From: CAZTVF01 sp964616985
GTDB taxonomy: Bacteria > Planctomycetota > Phycisphaerae > SM23-33
Assembly (NCBI GenBank): GCA_964616985.1
Contig: CAZTVF010000009.1
Location: forward strand, 7,606-71,605
DNA: 64,000 bases
Direction of reading: 5' to 3'
Within the stretch, counting starts at the first letter, position 1. Every line of letters begins with the position of its first letter. Positions 24,984-32,567 of the stretch are shown in pieces. A program made the translations under genes and the position numbers. Under the pieces are notes generated by a model. That model made no database searches, was not told the origin of the DNA, and was given only the letters and a program-made list of their open reading frames with translations.

Positions 24984-26372
24984 TCAATCGATCGTCTTTG
25001 CGATGAACTCGCGGACGCGCTGCTTGTCGTTGGGCAGCACCTGGCAGCGGGTGGGCAGGTGCATCAGCGCGTCGATCCGCTCGTGGCGGGCGAGGTCCTG
25101 CCCGGTGGCGCGGCGGATGGCGTCGGGGAACTTCGCCGGGTGCGCGGTGGCCAGGCACACCACCGGCAGGCGGTCGGCCGGGGCACGCATCGCCACCGAC
25201 ACGCCCACGGCCGTGTGCGGGTCCAGCAGGTAGCGATGCTTCGTCCAGAACTCGCCGATGGTGGCCAGCACCTGCTCCTCGGTGGCCGCGCCGGCGAGGA
25301 AGCCGGGGTCTACGCCGCCGGGGCCGCCGGCCGGCACCGAGAGCGAGCCGGTCTTGGCGAAGCCGTTCATCAACTCATTGAGCTTCCCGCTGTCGCCGCC
25401 GACCTTGTGGAAGAGGTACCGCTCGAAGTTGCTGGCGACCTGGATGTCCATCGAGGGGCTGGTGGTCTGGACGACAGCGCCCAGGCTGTACACGCCCGTG
25501 TTGAAGAATCGCGAGAGGATGTCGTTGACGTTGGTCGCCAGCACGAGCTGCGAGATGGGCGCGCCCATCTGCATCGCGTACCAGCCGGCCAGCACGTCGC
25601 CGAAGTTGCCCGTGGGCACGGCCACGCGGACGGCCGGGGCGCCGGTGGCCCGCTGCACGTCGAAGGTGGCGCTGAAGTAGTAGACGATCTGCGCCAGCAC
25701 GCGCGCCCAGTTCACCGAGTTCACCGCCCCCAGCGAGTACTTGCGCTTGAAATCCAGGTCGCCGGCGAGGTCCTTCATGATCCGCTGGCAGTCGTCGAAG
25801 CTTCCCTGGACGGCGATATTGTGGACGTTGTCGTCCAGCACCGTCGTCATCTGGCGTTCCTGGATGGGGCTGGTGCGGAGGTGGGGGTGCATGACGAAGA
25901 TGCGGATGCCCCGCCGGCCGCGAACGCCGTAGATGGCGGCGGAGCCCGTGTCGCCGCTGGTGGCGCCCAGGATGTTGAGCTCGCCGCCGCGGCGGGCCAG
26001 CACGTACTCGAACAGGTTGCCCAGCAGCTGCAGTGCGACGTCCTTGAAGGCCAGCGTCGGCCCATGCCACAGTTCCACGATGTGCACCGGCCCGGCCTGC
26101 ACGACCGGGGCGACGGCGGGCTCGAAGACGCTCGGCGCGTACGTCCGGTCGATCATCTCCTGCAGGTCAGCCGCCGGCATGTCGGTGGCGAACAGGCGGA
26201 TGACCTCGAACGCCAGCTTGTTGTACGGCAGCGTCCGCCACTCGCCCAGCTTGGCGCGGACGTTGGGAATGTCCTGGGGGATGACCAGCCCGCCGTCGTC
26301 GGCCAGGCCCATCATGACGGCGTCCTGGAAGTCGATCGGTTCAATCTTCCCGCGTGTGGAGATGTACTTCAT
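24984..26372 (-). CDS. thrC: Threonine synthase
   Basis: A 462-residue PLP enzyme converting O-phosphohomoserine to threonine. It shows the N-terminal MKYISTRGKIEPIDFQDAVMMGLADDGGL pattern in part (MKYISTRG and GLADDGGLVIP), the PLP lysine in GPTLAFKDVALQ and the phosphate loop LGATSGDTGSAA. Length matches the long (E. coli/yeast-like) class. AAGGAAAC lies 5 nt before the ATG. A TTGCCA-N17-TAAAAC promoter lies upstream and the HAD gene follows. Confidence 0.95.
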   Translation of the reverse strand: MKYISTRGKIEPIDFQDAVMMGLADDGGLVIPQDIPNVRAKLGEWRTLPYNKLAFEVIRLFATDMPAADLQEMIDRTYAPSVFEPAVAPVVQAGPVHIVELWHGPTLAFKDVALQLLGNLFEYVLARRGGELNILGATSGDTGSAAIYGVRGRRGIRIFVMHPHLRTSPIQERQMTTVLDDNVHNIAVQGSFDDCQRIMKDLAGDLDFKRKYSLGAVNSVNWARVLAQIVYYFSATFDVQRATGAPAVRVAVPTGNFGDVLAGWYAMQMGAPISQLVLATNVNDILSRFFNTGVYSLGAVVQTTSPSMDIQVASNFERYLFHKVGGDSGKLNELMNGFAKTGSLSVPAGGPGGVDPGFLAGAATEEQVLATIGEFWTKHRYLLDPHTAVGVSVAMRAPADRLPVVCLATAHPAKFPDAIRRATGQDLARHERIDALMHLPTRCQVLPNDKQRVREFIAKTID

Positions 26373-26389
26373 ATAGTTTCCTTACGCCG

Positions 26390-26418
26390 GTTTTACCGCA
26401 TCGGGGCGACTTTGGCAA
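26390..26418 (-). promoter_or_regulatory. Promoter of thrC-HAD
   Basis: On the minus strand TTGCCA (26418-26413) and TAAAAC (26395-26390) are separated by 17 bp. The predicted transcript start is about 10 nt before the thrC start codon. Confidence 0.55.
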
Positions 26419-26441
26419 CATGGGCGATCAACGCGGCGGGA

Positions 26442-26606
26442 TGGGAGCGGGCCGGCGACGCTGCCGTCATCCCGCCCGGCCACGATGCCTGGGTCATCGG
26501 CGACGAGCCCTGCATCATGATCGACTTCAGCGGGGCGGCCGAGTATGGCCGCGCCGACGTGGTGAGCTTCCACTCCGTCGAAAGCATGCTGGACTACGAG
26601 GAGTGA
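26442..26606 (+). pseudogene. C-terminal remnant of a cupin-domain gene
   Basis: In one frame the sequence reads about 54 residues typical of the end of a cupin protein (RAGDAAVIPPGHDAWV, then GDEPCIMIDFSGAAEYG and a normal stop). Upstream in the same frame the coding signal disappears into the thrC promoter region. There is no start codon or ribosome-binding site for it, so it looks like a truncated leftover. Confidence 0.6.
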
Positions 26607-26640
26607 CTCGCAGCGGCGCGCGGCGCAGGGTGGCGGACGG

Positions 26641-26706
26641 GTGGCGGCCTTCCCAGGCCGCCGCCCAAAGATGTGGACCTTGGCGGCGGCCTGGGAAGGC
26701 CGCCAC
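26641..26706. repeat. Family A hairpin (two inverted copies)
   Basis: Two 25-bp family A units face each other at 26641-26665 and 26682-26706 with perfect complementarity and a 16-nt loop. Single units are at 3354 and 6288. Confidence 0.85.
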
Positions 26707-26740
26707 CCTCATGGCTGTGCCCTGGCAAACGGCCATGACG

Positions 26741-27865
26741 TCAGAACTGCCCCAGCGCCGCGAAGGCGCTGAAGCCCGCGCCGAAGGCGAGCAGCATCAC
26801 CTTCTGCCCCCGCACCGGGCGGCGGGCGAGAATCCTGTCCAGCACGAACAGCACCGAAGGCGACGACATGTTCCCGTACTCGCGCAGCACCTCGTATGAC
26901 GCCTCCAACTGTGCGCTTTGCAGCCCCATCTCCTCGCCCACGCACTGGAGCACCGCCGACCCGCCGGGATGCACCGCCCACCAGTCAATGTCCTGCCGCT
27001 TGAGGCGGTGGCGAGCGAGGAGGGCGTCGGCGACCTCGGCGACCGCGCGGGCGCCGATGATCGGCACGCGCCGCGACAGCACGTTTCGCAGGCGGCCTTG
27101 CTCGCTGCGATAGCGAAGCTCCTGGCGATGCTGCGGGAACACGGCCGTCTGGAAATCGATCAGCGTCAGCAGGCGGTTCATCGCCGCCGCATCGGCGTCC
27201 TCGCCGGCAGGGGTGACGATGGCCGCGGCAGCACCGTCGCCGAAGATGCAGTTGCTCACCACCAGGTCGTCGCAGGGGCCGATGAACATCGTGGCCGAGC
27301 ATATCTCGACGGCCACGCTGAGGACCGGCCCGTCCGCGCGAGGCGCCAGCCCCGCGGCGCATTCAAGGTTCGGGATGGCCGCACCGCAGCCCATGCCCAT
27401 CAGGTCCATCGTCTTGACCCCAGGCCGCAGCACGAGGTCCTCGACGAGATACGACGAAAGCCCCGGGCAGGCGTACCCCGTGCAGGTGTTCACCACCACG
27501 CCGCCCAACTGGTCCGCCTCGAGCCCCGCAGCCGCCATCGCCTTCTGCGCCGCCTGGGCCGCCAGCCGCCGCCCGTGTGCGATGAACCGCTCGTTCTGCG
27601 CATCGGGCGACGCCTGGGCCACCTGCTCGTCGTCATCGATGGCGATGTATCGCCCGCGGATGGGGCCCTCCAGCAGGATGCGGCGGTAGAGCTCGCGCTG
27701 CGGCGCCGCCAGGGGAAAGTGCGACGTGAAGAAGTCGTACGCCTCGCGGCCGGTCGCATAGCGGGGCGGGTTGGCGGTGGCCAGGCCGGCCATCGCGACG
27801 GGCGCCGGCAGGGGGGGCCGCGCCGCCGGCGGGGCCGGGATGGGCTGAACCCGCACGGGCGTCAT
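26741..27865 (-). CDS. Type III polyketide synthase (chalcone/stilbene-synthase-like)
   Basis: A 374-residue thiolase-fold enzyme with the full type III PKS triad: Cys160 in DLMGMGCGAAIPNL, His299 in WWAVHPGG and Asn332 in REYGNMSSPS. The N-terminal 25 residues are Pro/Ala-rich. FGDGAAAAIV near residue 208 is also typical. It would condense an acyl-CoA starter with malonyl-CoA units to give resorcinol or pyrone products. The ATG at 27865 overlaps the stop of the radical SAM gene (ATGA), so the two should be made together. The family A hairpin lies 35 bp downstream. Confidence 0.9.
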   Translation of the reverse strand: MTPVRVQPIPAPPAARPPLPAPVAMAGLATANPPRYATGREAYDFFTSHFPLAAPQRELYRRILLEGPIRGRYIAIDDDEQVAQASPDAQNERFIAHGRRLAAQAAQKAMAAAGLEADQLGGVVVNTCTGYACPGLSSYLVEDLVLRPGVKTMDLMGMGCGAAIPNLECAAGLAPRADGPVLSVAVEICSATMFIGPCDDLVVSNCIFGDGAAAAIVTPAGEDADAAAMNRLLTLIDFQTAVFPQHRQELRYRSEQGRLRNVLSRRVPIIGARAVAEVADALLARHRLKRQDIDWWAVHPGGSAVLQCVGEEMGLQSAQLEASYEVLREYGNMSSPSVLFVLDRILARRPVRGQKVMLLAFGAGFSAFAALGQF

Positions 27866-29292
27866 GTCTGTACTCCCAGTAGCTTGAGCACGCGCCGAAC
27901 GCGCCGCGTGTGCCGCCACAGCGGCGGCCGGAATCCCAGCCGGTACGACACGCCCAGCACCTTCTGCAGCAGCGGCAGGCCGATGGCGCTGGCGATGATG
28001 AAGTTGAGGTTCTCCCGTCCCGCCGCCCCCAGCTCGCGCTGCATCCACGCCAGGTCCACCTGCGGCGAGCAGTAGAACACCGGCGACAGCATCTCCCGCG
28101 CACCGGCCGCAAGCACGCCCTGGCGGCGGGCGATGCGTTCCAGTTCGGTGCCCGGATAGATGCGGATGCCGGTCTGGAAGAACGCGGTGTCGCCGGGGCG
28201 GATGCATGTTTTGGCGAAGCGGAGTGTCTGGCCGACCGTCTCTTGCGTCTCGCTCGGGCCGCCGAGCATGAAGATCCACAGGCAGGGCACCTTGTGCCGC
28301 GCGACCACCTCGGCCGTGCGATGCACGTCGGCGGCGGTGAAGCCCTTGCCCAGGCCGGCCAGCACGGGGTCGGCGGCGCTCTCGACCGTGATGCCCATGC
28401 CGACGAAGCCCGCCCGCTCCATGGCCGTCATCAGCGCGTCGTCCAGGAAACGCGGGTTCATCTCCAGGCTCTGGAGGCGCACGCGGGGCCGCTGGCCGGC
28501 CAGGCAGCGGCAGATCTCCATCGCGTGCTCGTAGGGCGAATTGAAAACGTTGTCGACGAACTCGAAGTCGCGGAACCCCTTGCGGGCGAGCGCGGCGATG
28601 GCGCGGGCGACGGCGGCGGGCTCGTGCAGGCGGTACTGGCGGCCCTCGCCGACGTTGTACGTGCAGTAGACACAGTCGAAGGGGCAGCCTCGCTTGCTCT
28701 GCACGGGCACCGCGCTCATCCGCGAGAGGTACGCCCGCGTGTCCAGCCAGCGCGGCAGGTCGGGCACGGTGCAGTCTGCCAGCGGGGCCGAGGCGGGGGC
28801 ATCGCCGCAGCGGCCGATGACGCCGTTCTCTCGCCACAGCACGCCGGCGATTCCCCTCAGCGGACGCCCGGCCTGCAGCGCGTCGAGGATTCCCGGGAAG
28901 GTCGCCTCACCATCGCCCGCGGCGGCGGCGTCGGCGCCGGTGTGTTCCAGCAGCGCCTCGGGCATGACGTTCACTGCGGCCCCGCCGATGACGAGCGTCG
29001 CCCGCGAATGCTCGCGCACGAGACGGGCGAGGGCGGCTGCGCCGTCGGCCAGCGGCTGCGGGGTGTGGATGTCGTTGTTGTCGATGTTGCGGATGGACAA
29101 GCCGACGACGTCGGGCTTGAACGCGGCCAGTTCCGCCGCCACCGCCGCGGCGGGGTCGGCCGCGAACATCAGGTCGAGCAGTTTCGTCTCATGCCCCGCG
29201 CGCTGCGCCGCCTGCGCGGCCAGGCACGCGCCGAACGGCATCACCGCCAGCGGCTGGGTGCAGCGATTGGTATTCACGACCAAGACGCGCAA
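27862..29292 (-). CDS. B12-binding-domain radical SAM protein
   Basis: A 476-residue protein from a TTG at 29292 with GGAAGGAG 9 nt upstream; an in-frame ATG further upstream has no ribosome-binding site. Residues 1-150 form a cobalamin-binding Rossmann domain (LRVLVVNTNRCTQPLAVMPF and PDVVGLSIRNID, VIGGAAVNVMPE). Radical SAM ligands are C203, C207 and C210 in RGCPFDCVYCTYNVGEG, followed by FEFVDNVFNSP and GMGITVESA. Such proteins methylate or rearrange unactivated carbons. Because it overlaps a type III PKS gene, I infer it modifies the polyketide product or its precursor. Confidence 0.88.
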   Translation of the reverse strand: MRVLVVNTNRCTQPLAVMPFGACLAAQAAQRAGHETKLLDLMFAADPAAAVAAELAAFKPDVVGLSIRNIDNNDIHTPQPLADGAAALARLVREHSRATLVIGGAAVNVMPEALLEHTGADAAAAGDGEATFPGILDALQAGRPLRGIAGVLWRENGVIGRCGDAPASAPLADCTVPDLPRWLDTRAYLSRMSAVPVQSKRGCPFDCVYCTYNVGEGRQYRLHEPAAVARAIAALARKGFRDFEFVDNVFNSPYEHAMEICRCLAGQRPRVRLQSLEMNPRFLDDALMTAMERAGFVGMGITVESAADPVLAGLGKGFTAADVHRTAEVVARHKVPCLWIFMLGGPSETQETVGQTLRFAKTCIRPGDTAFFQTGIRIYPGTELERIARRQGVLAAGAREMLSPVFYCSPQVDLAWMQRELGAAGRENLNFIIASAIGLPLLQKVLGVSYRLGFRPPLWRHTRRVRRVLKLLGVQT

Positions 29293-29329
29293 AGCAGTAG
29301 CTCTCCTTCCGCACACAGGAATCGGCCAG

Positions 29330-29358
29330 AGGCTATGCATGCTATGCGCCGAGGTCAA
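29330..29358 (-). promoter_or_regulatory. Candidate promoter of the radical SAM-PKS unit
   Basis: TTGACC (29358-29353) and TAGCCT (29335-29330) on the minus strand, 17 bp apart, place transcription about 30-35 nt before the TTG start. Confidence 0.45.
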
Positions 29359-29566
29359 CCGACTCAAACCATGATTGGTTTGGATTCGATGGTTGCGATG
29401 ATGTGGTGCCATGCGGGACTCGCGTCGGACGGCGTCATCGCGTTCCACTGCGCTGCGAGCGACGCAATGCCTTTGCCGTGTCACCGCGGTTTCCTTCCGG
29501 GTTCAGCCCTCGTGCACAATGGCACTCGTCCGGCAAGGGGATGGACCCAGAAATGGATCATACAAA

Positions 29567-29694
29567 GGGCGCAATAGAAGCCCGTGGAACAAAACCAACC
29601 GTGGGTATTGCGCCCTTGCAGGGCTTGGAATTCGCACTCGCCCGCTAACCCAGGGCTTTGCCCTGGGCTTCAGGATGCCAGCCTTTCAGGCTGG
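29567..29694. repeat. Cluster of intergenic hairpins
   Basis: Three hairpins lie in the gene-free stretch 29293-29744: GGGCGCAATA (29567-29576) pairing with 29606-29615; CCCAGGGC-TTT-GCCCTGGG at 29649-29667; and CCAGCC-TTTCA-GGCTGG at 29678-29694. Nothing else is recognisable in this 450-bp space apart from the promoter near its left end. Confidence 0.7.
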
Positions 29695-29744
29695 ACAGAT
29701 GGCTCCGCCGAGACAACGCTCCCTTCATTGGCAAGCGGCAAACG

Positions 29745-30839
29745 TCAGCTGTCCTTCTCCGGCAGGGCGCGGGACTGGCGGAGGCCGTCGATCTTGTCCA
29801 GGGGGCGCTGGAGCATGTTCGAGCGCGTCGTGCGGACCACGTCGAACTGCTTGGCGGCGGCTTCGATGCGGGTGCCGAGCGTGTCGAATTCCGCAACGTA
29901 CTTCTCCCACTGTTTGCGGAACTCGGCCAGGTGCTCGATGATCTCGTCGGCGGTCTTCATGACGTTGAAGTTCTCGGCCGCCTGCCGCATGATGGCGAGC
30001 TTGGCGTACAGCGTCAGCGGGCTGCACAGCACGACGCGGAGGCGCAGGGCCTCGTCGATCAGGTCGGGCTGGCACTCCATCACCAGGCTGAAAATCTGCT
30101 CGGAGGCGATGAACACGATCACGTAGGGCACCGTGGGCACCTTGGGGTCGATGTAGCCGCGTGCGGCCACCGCGCGGATGTGCCCGCGGACGGCGCCGCA
30201 CAGGTCGCGGAGGCAGGCGGTGCGGTCGGTGTCGGTGGGGGCGTCAACGTAGGCCTTGTACTTCTCCAGCGGGAACTTGACGTCCATGTTCACCTTCAGG
30301 CCGTTGGGCAGCAGGAAGGTGAAGTCGGGGCGGTCGCCGCCGGCGGCGTCGGCCGTGGATTGCTTGACGTAGTTGATGTTCTCCTGCAGGCCGGCGAGAC
30401 GAAGCACGTCCTCGGCCATCCGCTCGCCCCAGGCGCCGCGGCGCTGGGTGCTGGCCAGCATGCGGTGAAGCTCGCCCGCCGTCGTCGTCAGCGAATTCAG
30501 CGACTGGCCCAGGCGGCCGAAGTCCTGCTGCCGCTGCGTCTCGACGCTCTGCAGCAGCTGGCGGATCTTTTCGAGGCGGTCGTTGACGGCCAGCACCGAT
30601 TGGTCGATCAGCGCCTTCTTGCCGTCGAGGGCTGCGCCGGCGGCGTCGTTGAGGCGTTTGGAGTTCCCGTCGAGCAGTTCGACGAGTCGCCGGCTGTTGC
30701 CGTCGAGGGCCTCGGAGGCCAGGGCGGCGAAGGTCTCCCGCATCTGCCTGGCGGCCGCCCCCGCGCGCACCACGCTCACGACGAGGGCGATGCCCGCGCC
30801 CAGCACGGCACCGATCGCAAATCCGATCATGAATTCCAT
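29745..30839 (-). CDS. rmuC: RmuC-family DNA recombination protein
   Basis: A 364-residue protein with an N-terminal membrane segment (MEFMIGFAIGAVLGAGIALVV), a long coiled coil (about residues 30-130) and the RmuC nuclease-like domain: STQRRGAWGERMAEDVL, RPDFTFLLPNG, MDVKFPLEKY and VIVFIASEQIF. RmuC limits rearrangements at inverted repeats in E. coli; its enzymatic action is predicted only. The ATG at 30839 follows a GGGAG site. The M50-like gene lies 14 nt upstream and is probably cotranscribed. Confidence 0.93.
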   Translation of the reverse strand: MEFMIGFAIGAVLGAGIALVVSVVRAGAAARQMRETFAALASEALDGNSRRLVELLDGNSKRLNDAAGAALDGKKALIDQSVLAVNDRLEKIRQLLQSVETQRQQDFGRLGQSLNSLTTTAGELHRMLASTQRRGAWGERMAEDVLRLAGLQENINYVKQSTADAAGGDRPDFTFLLPNGLKVNMDVKFPLEKYKAYVDAPTDTDRTACLRDLCGAVRGHIRAVAARGYIDPKVPTVPYVIVFIASEQIFSLVMECQPDLIDEALRLRVVLCSPLTLYAKLAIMRQAAENFNVMKTADEIIEHLAEFRKQWEKYVAEFDTLGTRIEAAAKQFDVVRTTRSNMLQRPLDKIDGLRQSRALPEKDS

Positions 30840-30853
30840 AGAAGACTCCCGGC

Positions 30854-31630
30854 TCAGCAGAACAGAAGCAGTTCGAGCACGATGACGGCCGCCCCGGCCA
30901 GGAGGCTGCCGATGGCAGCGGCCCAGCCCAGGGGCACGGCGCGGCAGCGGGTCTCGTCGCCGTCGACCACGCCGGCGGCCAGGTGCACGACCGTCGCCAG
31001 GGCCAGGGCCAACGCGCTGCCGGCCCCGATGGCGGTGGTCCACGTTCGCCACTCGCCGCTGCTGAGCAGCAGGTTGAACGCGACGATCGTCAGCAGGTAC
31101 AGGAAGATCGGCAGGCCCAGGACCATCAGCGTCTTTTCAAACCCCGCCCGCCCGCGGCCGATGCCCAGCAGCGCCCCGGCCGGCAGCGCCAGCGGCAGGG
31201 CCGCGGCGACCATGGCGGCGCCCGCGATGTAAAGCGTCCGGATCGAGGTGCCCATCTTGAGCAGCGTGGCGGCGTCGCCGGTGCCCGTGGCGGCGCCCAC
31301 GAGCAGGTAGGCTCCGTTGCTCATCAGGGCGACCACGGCCAGCATCAAGGCCCAGAAGCTCAGGCGGCTCTTGAGGCACCACAAAGCGAGGAACGCCACC
31401 AGCGGCACGCCGGTCCCGAAGAGAAACCCGCCCCACGTCGCGGCCCGCAGTTCGGGCACGGCCTGGTACTTGGTCACCGACCAGGTCAGCGGCGAGATCG
31501 AGATGGACTGGACGTGTCCGCCCGTGCCGCGGACCGCGGCCGCGTGACCCAGTTCATGCACGAGCATCGAGCCGTTGTACGCCAGCACGAACGCGCCGGC
31601 GACGATCAGGAATTGTTGAAGACTTCTCAT
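30854..31630 (-). CDS. M50-like membrane zinc metalloprotease
   Basis: A 258-residue integral membrane protein with about six hydrophobic segments. The first helix is followed by MLVHELGHAAAVRGTGG, an HExxH zinc site (H25, E26, H29), as in site-2-protease-type peptidases. The usual second-ligand motif of true S2P proteases (an Asp in a later NPDG-like segment) is not obvious, so activity is uncertain. It precedes rmuC by 14 nt on the same strand. Confidence 0.75.
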   Translation of the reverse strand: MRSLQQFLIVAGAFVLAYNGSMLVHELGHAAAVRGTGGHVQSISISPLTWSVTKYQAVPELRAATWGGFLFGTGVPLVAFLALWCLKSRLSFWALMLAVVALMSNGAYLLVGAATGTGDAATLLKMGTSIRTLYIAGAAMVAAALPLALPAGALLGIGRGRAGFEKTLMVLGLPIFLYLLTIVAFNLLLSSGEWRTWTTAIGAGSALALALATVVHLAAGVVDGDETRCRAVPLGWAAAIGSLLAGAAVIVLELLLFC

Positions 31631-31661
31631 GGTCGAGCCTGCTTCCGGAGAAGGAACTTAA

Positions 31662-31803
31662 CCGCAGAGATCGCGGAGAACGCGGAGAAGATAAGAGAGA
31701 AGACAGAAGAGGAAGAGAGACGCTGGGGTGTGGATGTGCGTGCCCGTGCCTGTCTTCTATCTTCCTGCATTTCTTCTCTCTGCGGTCTTTGCGTTCTCTG
31801 CGG
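31662..31803. repeat. Purine-rich inverted repeat, family E
   Basis: The left arm CCGCAGAGATCGCGGAGAAC (31662-31681, continuing GCGGAGAAG) pairs imperfectly with the right arm ending GCGTTCTCTGCGG at 31803, with purine-rich stems of roughly 45-50 nt. Related runs occur at 3309-3332, 16369-16386, 16636-16655 and 16852-16912. Confidence 0.65.
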
Positions 31804-31822
31804 CGAACCCAACGCCGCCGCC

Positions 31823-32326
31823 TCAAAAGTACTGCTGGAAGCGGTGCCGGCTGGCGGCGTCGAGCTCGTTGATGTCGTGCAGTTCGTAGGTGTTGCCGTC
31901 GGCGTCGCGGAACAGCGCCCGCACGCCCGACAGCACGCGAACATCGTCACGCGTGCGGATCTGGAACGTCACCACGCCACGGTCGGTCTGGGCCGTCACG
32001 GAACTGACGCCGAACTCTTCCTTGTAGTCCACCACCCGCTGGATCCGCGGGTTGAACATGCGGCTGCGGAGTTCCTCCTCGACGAGCGAGCGGCTGGCGG
32101 CGTCGAGCTCGTCCAGCGTCTTGAGCAGGACGATCTCCTTGCCTTCCTTGGTGCGGATCGCGATGTAGGCATCCGGCAGCGACCAGGGGAAGCACTTGGC
32201 CACCCGCGCGTCGACGACGGGCTCGGCCCGGCCCTGCTGGTGCACCACCAGAAGCCCGGCCTCGTTGCGCTCGATCCTGGTCACCGGCCCCAGCGGCGGG
32301 GCGGTCTTGGCGGCATCATCACTCAT
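31823..32326 (-). CDS. DUF1854 family protein
   Basis: A 167-residue protein matching DUF1854: the VDARVAKCFPWSLPDAYIAI block, the LLKTLDELDAASRSLVEEEL helix, and a second copy of the same pattern near the end, YELHDINELDAASR. Its function is unknown; in other genomes the family often accompanies an ABC exporter, which is not adjacent here. The ATG at 32326 lies 6 nt after a TACTCT hexamer, so the mRNA is probably leaderless; another ATG 6 nt upstream would fall against the hexamer. Confidence 0.85.
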   Translation of the reverse strand: MSDDAAKTAPPLGPVTRIERNEAGLLVVHQQGRAEPVVDARVAKCFPWSLPDAYIAIRTKEGKEIVLLKTLDELDAASRSLVEEELRSRMFNPRIQRVVDYKEEFGVSSVTAQTDRGVVTFQIRTRDDVRVLSGVRALFRDADGNTYELHDINELDAASRHRFQQYF

Positions 32327-32332
32327 GCACAC

Positions 32333-32338
32333 AGAGTA
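32333..32338 (-). promoter_or_regulatory. -10 hexamer for a leaderless DUF1854 mRNA
   Basis: TACTCT on the minus strand ends 6 nt before the ATG at 32326. No convincing -35 is visible. Confidence 0.35.
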
Positions 32339-32491
32339 GCGAGATTGGCCGCAAAATGCGAGGGGTCGCAGGGGAAGGCGCCGCAGGGCAATCGCATGTG
32401 CGTAGCACGACTATCTTGACCGTGTGCAGGGGCGAGACGCCCGTGCTACGAGTACAGCGCATCCCATTGCCCTGGAGGGCACGTTCCCTCA

Positions 32492-32520
32492 TTGAGTGGG
32501 GCGGCCGATTCTGCTATGCT
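32492..32520 (+). promoter_or_regulatory. Promoter of the SPL-like radical SAM gene
   Basis: TTGAGT (32492-32497) and TATGCT (32515-32520) are separated by 17 bp, predicting a start near 32527 and a leader of about 40 nt. Confidence 0.6.
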
Positions 32521-32567
32521 GCGACCGTTGCGTGCCATTCCTTTCCGGCGCGAAGCGAGGAGTACCG

